Positions 11,917 to 21,184 of a stretch of 64,000 bases of DNA are shown one piece after another. The first letter of the stretch is position 1, and each line of letters begins with the position of its first letter. The notes under the pieces are model-generated. The model was not told where the DNA came from. It searched no databases and saw only the letters and a program-made list of their open reading frames with translations. The stretch spans positions 62,001 to 126,000 of the forward strand of contig CAJWCU010000003.1 in the NCBI GenBank assembly GCA_913030825.1. The letters run 5' to 3'. The translations under genes were made by a program, and so were the position numbers. Origin of the DNA: an uncultured Rhodospirillaceae bacterium. Lineage in GTDB: Bacteria > Pseudomonadota > Alphaproteobacteria > Rhodospirillales > Casp-alpha2.

Positions 11917-13248
11917 GTGACAACCGAGTTTTCATTCAGCGGCGCAGACATATTCGCGCTCGCGGAGAAGCTGTTTCCTCTCCATCGCAGCATTACCGGA
12001 AACGGCGTACGCAGGACGCATGATGTTATACAAAAGGTCGTGCCCGAACTCGTAACCCGCGAAATCCCAAGCGGGACGAAATGTTTCGATTGGACGATCC
12101 CAAACGAATGGAACATCACCGAAGCCTATATCGCCAACATGGAAGGCGAAAGGATTGTCGATCTGGTCGACAACAACCTTCATGTGATGAGCTATTCATC
12201 ACCGGTCGACGACGTGATGGATCGCGATGCACTGATGCCGCACCTGATCAGCCTTCCGGACATGCCCGACGCGATCCCCTTCGTGACGTCCTATTTTGAC
12301 GACCGATGGGCCTTCTGCCTCACCGAAAACCAGAAGCGAAGTATGCGGGACGACAAGTACCGGGTGGTGATCCGATCCACCCTGGCGCCCGGTTCGATGA
12401 CTTATGGCGAAATCCAAATTCCCGGAGATTCCAAGGAAGAGATTTTAATTCACACCTATACCTGCCACCCCTCGATGGGCAACAACGAGACCTCGGGCAT
12501 GGCCGTCACAGCCTATTTGGCACGGGCGATTCTGGATATGCCGAGACGGCACTACAGCTATCGCATAGTTTACGTACCGGAAACCATCGGCGCGGTGGCC
12601 TATATCAGCCTCAATCTGGAAACGCTGCGCAAGCGGATCGTGGCCGGCTTTATCATGACCTGCGTCGGCGACGACCGGACCTATTCGCTGATGCCGTCCC
12701 GCCAGGCCGAGACTCTTCCTGAACGCGCCGCGCGATACGTTCTGGAAAACATCCTGCAGGTTCCGTACGACGACTACACCTATCTCGACCGAGGGTCGGA
12801 TGAGCGCCAATATTGCGCACCAGGCGTCGACCTCCCCGTGGTGTCGATCATGCGCAGCAAGTATGGCACCTATCCTGAGTATCATACCTCGCTCGATGAC
12901 CTATCCGTGTTATCCGCAGACGGACTTTGGGGCGGGTTCCTGGCAACCTTTCAAGCCATTCAGGTGATTGAAAGAAACGAGACCCTAGCCGCCACGGTGC
13001 TTTGCGAACCCTGGCTGAGCCCACGGGGCCTCCGCGCGCCACTGGCGGACGGCAAATTTCTCGACGATTTTTCGAAAAAGGTCTCGCATCTCCTCGCTTA
13101 CAGCGACGGAGAGACCGATCTCCTCGCCATTTCGACCATAACGAAGATACCGTTCTTCGAACTGGCCCTCGTCGCGGAAATTCTCAAGGAGCAGGATCTG
13201 TTGAGGCCGGTGGACAAACGGACCCGGTCGCAAAACCAGTCGTTCTAG
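11917..13248 (+). CDS. M28-like aminopeptidase-domain protein (DUF4910/DUF2172 type)
   Basis: Protein of 443 residues of the zinc-peptidase-like family often found in polysaccharide clusters. LHRSITGNGVRRT near residue 25 is its N-terminal signature. Likely zinc ligands lie in YTCHPSMGNNETSG (about 184-197), VPETIGAVAY (about 223) and YHTSLDD (about 325). The last 65 residues look like the winged-helix end seen in relatives. There is no signal peptide, so it is cytoplasmic. It might deacylate or hydrolyse an amide on a sugar, but no member has a function I can name with confidence. GTG start, 9 bases after the acyltransferase gene. The family call is good; the reaction is unknown. Confidence 0.75.
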   Translation: MTTEFSFSGADIFALAEKLFPLHRSITGNGVRRTHDVIQKVVPELVTREIPSGTKCFDWTIPNEWNITEAYIANMEGERIVDLVDNNLHVMSYSSPVDDVMDRDALMPHLISLPDMPDAIPFVTSYFDDRWAFCLTENQKRSMRDDKYRVVIRSTLAPGSMTYGEIQIPGDSKEEILIHTYTCHPSMGNNETSGMAVTAYLARAILDMPRRHYSYRIVYVPETIGAVAYISLNLETLRKRIVAGFIMTCVGDDRTYSLMPSRQAETLPERAARYVLENILQVPYDDYTYLDRGSDERQYCAPGVDLPVVSIMRSKYGTYPEYHTSLDDLSVLSADGLWGGFLATFQAIQVIERNETLAATVLCEPWLSPRGLRAPLADGKFLDDFSKKVSHLLAYSDGETDLLAISTITKIPFFELALVAEILKEQDLLRPVDKRTRSQNQSF

Positions 13249-13327
13249 CGAACGCTCCGCCCGTCCGCATCGGCATGAGCAATTTGGCCGACGCTAAGGG
13301 CCTGACGCCACGGAAAACTGTCCATTT

Positions 13328-14242
13328 ATGATCCCGAATTTCATCAAACGCCCGACCTTGCCCGCCATTGTGATCAGGCACCTGCTGGTGCCTGCCCTAT
13401 TCTTTGCAGAGCGGTATATCCGGGATCAAATATTCCTTTGGACGCTCGGGAATCGGTCGCTGAGACCGTCGCCGCTCGCCTTGCCGATTGTGTTTGCCGT
13501 CCGTGTATGGCGCTACCTTGCGCGGCAGTTCCACCGGGAGTACTCAGATTTCGCGCTGATTCGCTATACCGGCTATGTGAAGCGCCACTACAGCAAAGAT
13601 GGCCGCGGGTATTTCTCATACAGCGACCTGAGCCAGGATGAAAAAGCAGCCTTGTTCGGCCAACCCGATGGCCGTGTACGGCCGTTCCTGTATGCGTATG
13701 GCGACCTTCTTACCTACGCCGATGGTGACTCGTTCTTTGATGTCGGGTGCGGGCGGGGCCAGAACGTAAAAGTCATCTTGGCGGCGTATCCGAATTCTCC
13801 CATCCATGCTGTCGATGTCAGCGGCGAAGCGCTCGATGTAATCAATGCGGCGGTCAGGGATGCGCGCTTAACGACCGGCCCCTTGGACTTGTCGGATCCG
13901 ACGGTATTTTCTTCAGTCTCAGACGGTGCATATGATCACGTGATCATGTCGCATGTCCTCAGCGTCCTGATTGGCCCTGGCCTTGACGCCACCCATCACC
14001 TAAGACGCACAGCCGTTCGCGAGCTGATTCGGGTCGCACGCAAATCCATGTTGATCATCGATGGCCCGGCGATTATTTCGGAAACGGACCATTTTGACAT
14101 CGAACAAAAAGATCGTGGCTCGTTCGCCAGCTCGATTCTTCCCTACTTCGATGGCGCTCCCGGCCGGGTCGTTGTCCTGAAATCCAGCGACAGTATCGCG
14201 GTTCTATATCAGCCGGCGGCATCAGCACGCGCGACCGGATAA
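13328..14242 (+). CDS. class I SAM-dependent methyltransferase
   Basis: Protein of 304 residues with SAM motif FFDVGCGRGQN near 136-146, an acidic loop AVDVSGEALD, and YDHVIMSHVLSVL as motif IV. The first 60 residues are hydrophobic and basic (LLVPALFFAERYIRDQIF) and may bind the membrane surface. The substrate is not shown; methylation of a sugar in the glycan is likely from context. It ends 20 bases before the end of a gene on the other strand, and no terminator hairpin is visible between them. Confidence 0.75.
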   Translation: MIPNFIKRPTLPAIVIRHLLVPALFFAERYIRDQIFLWTLGNRSLRPSPLALPIVFAVRVWRYLARQFHREYSDFALIRYTGYVKRHYSKDGRGYFSYSDLSQDEKAALFGQPDGRVRPFLYAYGDLLTYADGDSFFDVGCGRGQNVKVILAAYPNSPIHAVDVSGEALDVINAAVRDARLTTGPLDLSDPTVFSSVSDGAYDHVIMSHVLSVLIGPGLDATHHLRRTAVRELIRVARKSMLIIDGPAIISETDHFDIEQKDRGSFASSILPYFDGAPGRVVVLKSSDSIAVLYQPAASARATG

Positions 14243-14262
14243 GGCCGTCTTTCCGCCAGCCC

Positions 14263-15189
14263 CTATGCAGAATTTCCGACAAGTTCAGCCATCATGCATT
14301 GGATGCCTGAACGGAAATCCACCTCGGCCTCGAACCCAAGAAGCTCGCGCGCCAAATCGGGCCTGCCGACCGAACGGGCCACCCCTGGGTCGCCAGCCGG
14401 ATCCATATCGATTTCCGCCGACAGGCCCGTCGCCGATTCAAGTTCGCCAACGACTTCTTTCAACGTGATGGCGCGGCCAGTGCAGATATTGACGACCGGC
14501 GCGCCCCGTACCGGCGCGAATGCCGCTATGACGATGGCCCGCGCGGCGTCATCGACATAGACAAAATCCCGTTGTTGATTTCCCGTGCCGCGAATGCCGA
14601 TCGGAAGCCCCCGGACAAGACGGTCGGCGAACAGCCGCACGACGCTGCAATATGGGGAGTGCGAGGATTGGCCTGGTCCATAGACATTGAACATCCGCAA
14701 ACCGACCGCCGTCGGGCCGCCACTTGCGACCGAGGCGACGGCGGCGTGCTCAAGCGCGGCTTTTTCCATGCCATGCGCATTCACCGGTTGAAGCGTAACG
14801 TGTTCGCCGATCAGATCGACCTCGAGTTCACCATAAACAGCGGCGGAAGACGCGTAGACGACAGGAACACCCTGGTCTGCGGCCAAGGAAAAAAACATTT
14901 CGGCATGGGAATTGAATTGGCTAGACTCGTCGGCGCGAGTATCACGAGGCATTTCGAGGACCGGCGACCCCGCGAGGTGAATGCAACGATCCACGCCCCG
15001 CATCGCCGCCGCCAGTTCCTCCTTGCTGGCAGTCGACCCGCGAATGAAATCGACGCCGGAAGGCTGGGCGGCAGAGGCGCTGTAGTGCAGATTATCGAGG
15101 ATGCGGATTTCGTGCCCGGCCGATACCAATTGGTGCACCACCGCCCGGCCGATAAAACCACACCCACCGGTCACGAGAACTTCAGCCAA
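14263..15189 (-). CDS. NAD-dependent epimerase/dehydratase (extended SDR) with altered active site
   Basis: Extended SDR of 308 residues, the only reversed gene in the first 23 kb. The cofactor loop TGGCGFIG is at residues 7-14, the serine lies in VYASSAAVYG, and RMFNVYGPGQ follows. The usual catalytic Tyr of YxxxK is His139 (HGMEK), while Lys143 is kept. This could change the chemistry or make it non-catalytic. The start is TTG 15189; the nearest ATG upstream is out of frame and stopped at once. Its nucleotide-sugar substrate is not evident. The separate strand suggests independent expression or later insertion. Confidence 0.75.
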   Translation of the reverse strand: MAEVLVTGGCGFIGRAVVHQLVSAGHEIRILDNLHYSASAAQPSGVDFIRGSTASKEELAAAMRGVDRCIHLAGSPVLEMPRDTRADESSQFNSHAEMFFSLAADQGVPVVYASSAAVYGELEVDLIGEHVTLQPVNAHGMEKAALEHAAVASVASGGPTAVGLRMFNVYGPGQSSHSPYCSVVRLFADRLVRGLPIGIRGTGNQQRDFVYVDDAARAIVIAAFAPVRGAPVVNICTGRAITLKEVVGELESATGLSAEIDMDPAGDPGVARSVGRPDLARELLGFEAEVDFRSGIQCMMAELVGNSA

Positions 15190-15334
15190 TTAATCAACTC
15201 ATGCTGATATGGGGAATTTGGACAAGGGGCCCCAGAGTATTAGTTGATCCCGCGCGCATGCGCAATTGCCATGCCATACTCTTTCCAAATTGGGATGCAC
15301 ACGACCGACCGGGGGCTCAGCAGAAAGTATACGA
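15190..15334. promoter_or_regulatory. 145-base divergent intergenic region
   Basis: Divergent gap between the reversed epimerase and the next + strand operon, so promoters for both are expected here. It contains a 10-base palindrome GCGCATGCGC (15254-15263) and a GGGGCCCC palindrome near 15226-15233. No convincing paired -35/-10 hexamers were found on either strand. Confidence 0.3.
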
Positions 15335-16201
15335 ATGCAAATAGAAACGCCCAACGACAAGACCTGCATCGTCTGTGGGGAGACACTAAGCCCCAGCCCC
15401 CGGTATCCCGGTCTGCTGCATTGCCCGAACTGCAGCTTTCTGACGGCGGACCTGGGAATCGGATGCGAGGACATTTTTGCCCTTTACGGCCATGACTACT
15501 TTCACGGTTCGGAATATGGAAACTATCTGGAAGAGCAGGCAGCCCTGGAAGTGAATTTCGCGCGGCGGCTATCGGAGATTCGCGCCCTACCACATCTCGA
15601 CGACAAATCGCGCCTGTTCGAAATCGGATGTGCCTACGGTTTCTTCTTGCGGTTGGCCCAAGCCCACTTCGCCGAAGTCGCAGGAATCGATGTCGCCGAA
15701 GCCGCCGTCAACCATGCCCGTGACGTGCTAAAGCTGGATGTCCGATGTGGCGACGTCCTGATTGAAAAAATTCCGCCCTCTCCCGATGTCGTGTGCATGT
15801 GGGACGTCATCGAACATCTCGAACGACCGGACCTCGTCATCGGCGAGGTCGCCGAGGCGCTTGCGCCTGGGGGCTATGTCTGTATCACCACCGGCGATGT
15901 GGGATCGTGGGTCGCCCGTTTTCGGGGCCCGAAGTGGCGCATGATCCACCCCCCCACCCATCTGCACTATTTTGATCGCACAACGCTCTCGCGTCTGCTG
16001 GCGAATCACGGTCTGGAGGTCGTCAGCACGACCTATCCGCCCGTGGTCCGCACCCTGGGCACGCTTCTTCATGGCATCTTCAAATTGCGGCTCGGCGCGG
16101 ACAACCTCTACCGATTTTTAGCCAAAGTCCCGGGACAGCGACTTCCCATCCCGATTAACCTTTTCGACATCATGTCCATGACCGCTAGGAAACCCGGATG
16201 A
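15335..16201 (+). CDS. zinc-ribbon class I SAM methyltransferase
   Basis: 288-residue protein with an N-terminal zinc-ribbon (Cys11, Cys14, Cys30, Cys33) followed by a class I methyltransferase core: LFEIGCAYGFF near 95, AGIDVAEAAV near 115, and the VVCMWDVIEHL motif near 150. The HPPTHLHYFD segment is typical of this group, which often acts on deoxysugars. ATG 15335 is used because GAAAG lies upstream and the zinc-ribbon begins just after. It overlaps the next gene by ATGA. The methylated sugar cannot be read from the sequence. A related protein is at 52.3 kb. Confidence 0.8.
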   Translation: MQIETPNDKTCIVCGETLSPSPRYPGLLHCPNCSFLTADLGIGCEDIFALYGHDYFHGSEYGNYLEEQAALEVNFARRLSEIRALPHLDDKSRLFEIGCAYGFFLRLAQAHFAEVAGIDVAEAAVNHARDVLKLDVRCGDVLIEKIPPSPDVVCMWDVIEHLERPDLVIGEVAEALAPGGYVCITTGDVGSWVARFRGPKWRMIHPPTHLHYFDRTTLSRLLANHGLEVVSTTYPPVVRTLGTLLHGIFKLRLGADNLYRFLAKVPGQRLPIPINLFDIMSMTARKPG

Positions 16202-17226
16202 CCAACGGCAATCACGACGCGCCGGCGGACGGAAAAATCCGTTCAATCGCCGGTAAGCTGATTTCGATAACGGCGCCCGCATTGAACGAAGGCGAGAATC
16301 TAGCCGCGCTATGCCGCCGAATCACCGCTGCGCTGACTCCGATTACGCATAACTTTGAGATCGTGATCGCCGACAACGCCAGTTCCGACGACACGTTGCC
16401 GCAACTGCGCCGCCTCTCGGCGGAAGACCCTCGGGTCAAGTATGTCCGGTTGTCGCGCAATTTTGGCCACCAAGGCGGGTTGATCGCAGGCATGCACCAT
16501 TGCGCCGGCGAAATTGTCATCACCATGGACGCAGACCTCCAGCATCCACCGGAAGTGCTTCCGAAACTGCTGGAGCGATGGGAAGAAGGTTTTGACGTTG
16601 TCGGCACCCGAAAGCGACCCAGCGGCTATACCAATCCGGTTCGCCAGGTCTTGAATTCCGTCTTTTATCGGGTCGTGGGAAAATCCATCGGCATTCCCTT
16701 GACCCAACACCAATCGGATTTTCGTCTGCTGGACCGTGCCGCCCTGAATGCGTTGTTGGCGCTGCCGGAACGCCAGAAATTCCTGCGCGGATTGTCCCAT
16801 TGGATCGGCTTCCCGCAAACCAGTATCGAGTTCGAACCTTCGGCGCGCCAATTCGGCAAGACCAAATTTCGCTTTCTCGGTCTTTTGGCTTTCGCGATCC
16901 ATGGGGTCATATCGTTCAGCGTCTTTCCGCTGAGGCTGTTCACTGTCATCGGCATGATCGTTGCGGCCCTCGCCTTGGGCAATGCCGCATACTTGATCGT
17001 AGACTGGTTGACCGACGCCTCGGGCGAACCGCCACCGGGTTGGCTGACCCTGGCCACCGGCGTCTATTTCCTAGGTGGCCTACAATTGGTTGGGATCGGC
17101 GTCTTGGGCGAATATTTGGCGCTGACCCTCGTTGAATCGCGCCGCCGCCCCAGCTTTATTGTAGCGGAAGCCAGTACGCCGATGTACGTTCCTGTCGGCG
17201 CGGCGCCGCCGCCGAACTCCCTGTAG
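16198..17226 (+). CDS. GT2 glycosyltransferase, polyprenyl-phosphate type (GtrB/DPM1-like)
   Basis: 342-residue inner-membrane enzyme expected to move a hexose to undecaprenyl phosphate on the cytoplasmic side. The GT2 core starts at TAPALNEGENL, with the donor motif MDADLQHPP near 108 and SDFRLLDR near 165. Two C-terminal transmembrane helices (about 240-262 and 280-305) match GtrB/ArnC relatives. The lipid-linked sugar could then be used in the periplasm by a multi-spanning transferase such as the protein at 21.2 kb (inference). ATGA overlap with the upstream methyltransferase. Confidence 0.87.
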   Translation: MTNGNHDAPADGKIRSIAGKLISITAPALNEGENLAALCRRITAALTPITHNFEIVIADNASSDDTLPQLRRLSAEDPRVKYVRLSRNFGHQGGLIAGMHHCAGEIVITMDADLQHPPEVLPKLLERWEEGFDVVGTRKRPSGYTNPVRQVLNSVFYRVVGKSIGIPLTQHQSDFRLLDRAALNALLALPERQKFLRGLSHWIGFPQTSIEFEPSARQFGKTKFRFLGLLAFAIHGVISFSVFPLRLFTVIGMIVAALALGNAAYLIVDWLTDASGEPPPGWLTLATGVYFLGGLQLVGIGVLGEYLALTLVESRRRPSFIVAEASTPMYVPVGAAPPPNSL

Positions 17227-17267
17227 CCCTCCTCCCCGCCCCTAAGCGATTGGCACGACGACATTCC

Positions 17268-19250
17268 ATGTGCGGCATCTTCGGAATCATCCTGAAAGAT
17301 CGGTCGGCGGCCCCAAAGGACGCCTTCGAACACGATTTGAGTCTGCTCTACAAGGCATCCATGGCGCGCGGACGCGACGCAACGGGATTGGCGCTTCACG
17401 ACAGCCGGAACGTGCACCTGATCCGCCGAGATTGCAGCCCGAAACAAATGCTCGCCAGCGACGCCTATCGCCGAGTCGTTCGCGAAGGATACGCCGCCCA
17501 GGCAGCCGCGCCCTTGGCGGCATTCGGCCAATGCCGCCTGGTGACCAACGGGTCCCTGGCGATCGAAGCCAACAATCAACCCGTGGTGGCCGGCAATGTC
17601 GTCGGCGCCCACAACGGGATCGTCGTCAACGACGGTGACCTGCTTCCCAGCGAGGCGCCAAAGACGAGCGCCGGCGGGGGAACGACCGCGCTGGCGGAGA
17701 CGGTCCATGCCGCCAATGACACGACCCGCTTGATGGAAGCGATCGATGGGGCGCTTAACCGGCTGGGGAACCTGCGTCGTGCCGTCGGCGAGGTCTTCCT
17801 GCGGCTCGAAGGCGAGGCCTCCATAGTCGTCATGTCGCGCCTTGACGGCGCCATGACCTTGGCGACGAATACCGGCTCGCTTTATTTTCTTTCCCGCGCC
17901 GACGGATCGGCATTCGCTTTTGCGTCGGAGCGGCCATTCCTGCGGCGATTGATCGCCGAAGGGTATGTCTTCACCGATGTCGGCGACGACGCGGTTGTCC
18001 ACCTGAAACCGGGCGAATTTCTTCACTTGGTCCCGGGTCGCACAACCTTCGATCATGGCTCTCTGACCGACGCCGCCGTCGCCCCGGATTCCGGCAAACA
18101 GGCCGACCCCGATAACGAGCCGCCGGTGGCGGCGCCTGTAATCCGCGCGTCGAACAGCGCAGGGGGATTACTCCGCTGCACCGCCTGCGTGCTGCCGCAT
18201 ACCTATCCGGGCATCTCCTTCGACGACAAAGGCGTGTGCAATTTCTGCCGCAATCACCAACATCAGAAAGTGCACGGTCGGGCCGCGCTGGAACAACTGC
18301 TGGACAAACACCGGCGCAATGACGGCTGCTACGACTGCATCGTCGGGTTGAGCGGCGGTCGCGACAGCAGCTACGGCCTGCACCTGTTGAAAACCGAATA
18401 TGGAATGAACCCCGTTGCCTATACCTATGATTGGGGCCTAACGACCGATCAATCCCGCCGCAATCAAGCGATCATGTGCAGCAAACTGGGGGTCGAACAC
18501 GTTCTTCGAGCGCCGGACATCGCCAAAAAACGCCGCCATGTCCGTAAGAACATCAACGCTTGGCTTGAACGGCCGCGGATGGGGATGGTGCCCCTGTTCA
18601 TGGCCGGCGACAAAGATTTCTATCAACTGGGCCGCGACCTGAAGCGGGACTACGAAGTCGACCTTACCGTATTTTGTTCCGGGTCGCTGCTGGAGCAGCG
18701 ACAGTTTTTTGTCGGCTTCTGCGGAGTCCATGACCACGTCACCTACACGGCCCGGCTCTACGGCTATACCCCGAAGGTAAAGGCCCAGCTCGCGCTGTAC
18801 TATCTCAGCCAGTACCTTTTGAATCCACGCTACATCAACGAATCCTTTTTCGACAGCGTCCGTTCCTTTTTCACGAGCTTTCTGTTCAAGGACGATTTTC
18901 TCTATCTCTATGAATACATCGACTGGGACGAACGGGAGATCGACCGGACGCTACGCGACCTCTACGATTGGCAATCGGATTCGGGTTACGGGCGCAATCA
19001 ATGGCGGATGGGTGACGGCCAGACGGCCTTCACCAATTACATCTTCCACGCGGTCGCCGGATTTTCCGAATTCGACAACTTCCGGTCCAATCAGATTCGC
19101 GAAGGTCTGATCGAGCGCGACGAGGCGCTCAAGCTCGTTGAGGAAGACAATCAACCGAAGTGGGGCGCCCTGGAATATTTCGCCTACGTGATCGGGATCA
19201 ACCTCGACGAGGTACTCGCACGCATCAACAACATACCGAAACTGTATTGA
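17268..19250 (+). CDS. class II glutamine amidotransferase fused to PseA/WbpG-like N-acetyl sugar amidotransferase
   Basis: 660-residue fusion. Residues 1-265 are an Ntn-type glutaminase: the start MCGIFGII places Cys2 as the nucleophile after Met removal, followed by the RGRDATG and HNGIV segments. Residues 300-660 are the amidotransferase: zinc-type cysteines at about 303, 306, 323 and 326 (CTACVLP, GVCNFC) and the PP-loop GLSGGRDSS near 360. The glutaminase would feed ammonia to the amidating domain, replacing the separate HisH-like partner used with WbpG. ATG 17268 is fixed by the requirement for an N-terminal cysteine. It overlaps the flippase gene by TTGA. The product is probably an acetamidino sugar, which is inferred. 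Confidence 0.88.
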   Translation: MCGIFGIILKDRSAAPKDAFEHDLSLLYKASMARGRDATGLALHDSRNVHLIRRDCSPKQMLASDAYRRVVREGYAAQAAAPLAAFGQCRLVTNGSLAIEANNQPVVAGNVVGAHNGIVVNDGDLLPSEAPKTSAGGGTTALAETVHAANDTTRLMEAIDGALNRLGNLRRAVGEVFLRLEGEASIVVMSRLDGAMTLATNTGSLYFLSRADGSAFAFASERPFLRRLIAEGYVFTDVGDDAVVHLKPGEFLHLVPGRTTFDHGSLTDAAVAPDSGKQADPDNEPPVAAPVIRASNSAGGLLRCTACVLPHTYPGISFDDKGVCNFCRNHQHQKVHGRAALEQLLDKHRRNDGCYDCIVGLSGGRDSSYGLHLLKTEYGMNPVAYTYDWGLTTDQSRRNQAIMCSKLGVEHVLRAPDIAKKRRHVRKNINAWLERPRMGMVPLFMAGDKDFYQLGRDLKRDYEVDLTVFCSGSLLEQRQFFVGFCGVHDHVTYTARLYGYTPKVKAQLALYYLSQYLLNPRYINESFFDSVRSFFTSFLFKDDFLYLYEYIDWDEREIDRTLRDLYDWQSDSGYGRNQWRMGDGQTAFTNYIFHAVAGFSEFDNFRSNQIREGLIERDEALKLVEEDNQPKWGALEYFAYVIGINLDEVLARINNIPKLY

Positions 19251-20590
19251 CCGACCGGGCTCCGTTTTCGACCGGATGTTCAACGCCCGGCCCGACACTG
19301 GCCGATGGCGACGGATTCACGGCGGATACCGTCTGGAACCTGCTGTCGCTGACGGCTCAGGTCGCGGCGGGGGCCTGTTTGACGATCGGCGTCTATTTCA
19401 TGTTCGGAAGCGCCCCACTGGGCGTGTTCAACCAGCTTTATGCGATCTTCGCCATTAGCGGCCAGCTCTTCGTTTTCGGCCTGAACGATTCGGCGCTGAA
19501 GCATTCCGCACAGCACCTTGAAAACCGGCGTCAATCGGACTTGATGCTCGAAACCGGGCTACGGCTGGCCGCCTGCGGGGGCGCCGTCGGCATGGCCGCC
19601 ATCCTTGCTTTCGCGGCTATCGGTGGCGAAGCGTTGTTCGGCGAGAACGTCCGCCAAGGTCTGTTTTTCGTCGGACCGGCGATCCTGCTATTTGTCGTCA
19701 ACAAGGCCTTGTTCGGATTTCTGAACGGACGGCGTTGGTTTGGCCGCTTTGCACTGGTTCAGGCCGTACGGGCAATGGTGTTGACGGCGTGCGTCTTCGC
19801 GGTGCTTGGTGCCGGGGCGGGACCGCAATATCTGGGACTCTGTTTCGGCGTGACCGAAGCCATCGTCCTGTTGATCAACTGGGATCTGATCCGCGACGCG
19901 ATCCGGCTTGGCGCCGAGCGCCGGCTCGGGGCGGATGGCTTCCGCGAATGGACGCGCACCCATCTTTCATTCGGCATGCGGTCGATGCCTCATGGGTTCC
20001 TCTCAGAAACCTTTATCCGTGTCGATATCGTGATCCTGATGATGTTCGTCGATGATGCCACGGTCGGGGTGTACAGCTTCGCCGCCTTTTTCATCGAAGG
20101 TATTTATCAGCTTCCCGTCGTCATCCGGAACATAACCAATCCCCGCCTGGTGCCGGTATTCGCCACGCGCGCTGGAGACGCCTTTCGCCGCCTACTCATT
20201 CGAAGCGGCGGGGTGAGCGTGTTGTTGACGGGTGCGGCGACCTTGGCCCTACTGGTGCTCGCGCCTCTCATCGAGAGTTTCGTGGCGGTGCCGGAATTTG
20301 ACACCGTCTACGGCGTGCTCCTGGTGGTTCTGCCAGCGCTCGTGTTTTACGCCTTTTCGGTCCCATTTGATTACGCAATTCTTCAGGCGGGCCGGCCCGG
20401 CCTACAAAGCCTATTCATGATATTGGCGACGGGACTGAACGTAATCGGAAACCTTGTCCTTATCCCCGACTACGGTCTATCAGGAGCCGCAATGGCAACC
20501 GCTATCGCCATGGTCGGCACATCGCTTTGCCTTTGGGGCATCCTGCTCGGCACGTTTCGGATTCCTTCCTGGCCCCGGACCGGTGATTGA
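19247..20590 (+). CDS. Wzx-like polysaccharide flippase (MATE/PST superfamily)
   Basis: 447-residue protein of about 12-14 hydrophobic helices, ending with a loop-and-helix pattern seen in O-antigen flippases (LVLIPDYGLSGAAMATAIAM, the usual P-x-G-x-x-G-A-A-x-A-T segment). It would flip undecaprenyl-diphosphate-linked repeat units across the inner membrane. TTG 19247 overlaps the stop of the fusion gene; the first 25 residues before the first helix are polar. No Wzy polymerase is clearly recognisable in the window, so polymerisation may be encoded elsewhere or by one of the unassigned membrane proteins. Confidence 0.82.
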   Translation: MTDRAPFSTGCSTPGPTLADGDGFTADTVWNLLSLTAQVAAGACLTIGVYFMFGSAPLGVFNQLYAIFAISGQLFVFGLNDSALKHSAQHLENRRQSDLMLETGLRLAACGGAVGMAAILAFAAIGGEALFGENVRQGLFFVGPAILLFVVNKALFGFLNGRRWFGRFALVQAVRAMVLTACVFAVLGAGAGPQYLGLCFGVTEAIVLLINWDLIRDAIRLGAERRLGADGFREWTRTHLSFGMRSMPHGFLSETFIRVDIVILMMFVDDATVGVYSFAAFFIEGIYQLPVVIRNITNPRLVPVFATRAGDAFRRLLIRSGGVSVLLTGAATLALLVLAPLIESFVAVPEFDTVYGVLLVVLPALVFYAFSVPFDYAILQAGRPGLQSLFMILATGLNVIGNLVLIPDYGLSGAAMATAIAMVGTSLCLWGILLGTFRIPSWPRTGD

Positions 20591-20641
20591 GCGACGGATA
20601 GGCGCCCGCGCAAGCTAACGAAGACAATGAGGGACGTACCA

Positions 20642-21184
20642 ATGCCCAAGTATTCAATCGACATCTCGCGTGAAGGAGACAATTGGGTCGCCGTCGTTCC
20701 GGAGCTGCTTGCCGTCGGACGGGGAAAGGATCCGGCTTCCGCGGTCGACGACGCCTTGGAGAAAGCGCGAACGACCGAAAAGGCGCTTCTCGACAGCAAC
20801 CTCGCGGACCATGATCGCGCGGGGCATCTACGTGTACGGATACGCCAATCGCGCCTGCTTGCCGTCGCGGGCGAGGCATTCGTCGACTTCGGCATCCGCG
20901 CGGCCATCGTCGGCGCTATTCTCATTGTGCTTTATGTTTTGGTCGCCAACGACGTCAAGTCGATCACGCGGGAGATCGCGGGCGATTTCATGGCGCAGGT
21001 TTCCCTGTTGCGGAACTCTATCGAAGGCACCGGCCGGGCGGACGACAACGTACCGGAACGTTTGCGCGCCCGTAGTGAAAGAGTCCGTGAGATACTTACA
21101 CCTGCGGCCCAAGAGTTGCGTCCGCTCTTCAGAATTTTGATGTCCGACAATCCCGACCCAGCCGACGCGGCCGCCGGCAAATGA
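20642..21184 (+). CDS. unknown single-pass membrane protein with HicB/UPF0150-like N-terminus
   Basis: 180-residue protein without an assigned function. The first 50 residues (PKYSIDISREGDNWVAVVPE and on through ASAVDDALEKA) resemble the small HicB/UPF0150 fold, which is normally a toxin-antitoxin partner domain. A single transmembrane segment follows near 88-108 (GAILIVLYVLVAN), then a helical charged tail. No HicA toxin gene is adjacent, so a toxin-antitoxin role is unlikely. ATG 20642 has GAGGGA 7 bases upstream; ATG 20627 is an alternative. ATGA overlap with the next membrane protein suggests that the two act together. Confidence 0.55.
   Translation: MPKYSIDISREGDNWVAVVPELLAVGRGKDPASAVDDALEKARTTEKALLDSNLADHDRAGHLRVRIRQSRLLAVAGEAFVDFGIRAAIVGAILIVLYVLVANDVKSITREIAGDFMAQVSLLRNSIEGTGRADDNVPERLRARSERVREILTPAAQELRPLFRILMSDNPDPADAAAGK

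Noticed and set aside
15254-15263. Palindrome GCGCATGCGC as an operator
   Set aside because: Such short palindromes are expected by chance in high-GC DNA; no second copy supports a regulator site.
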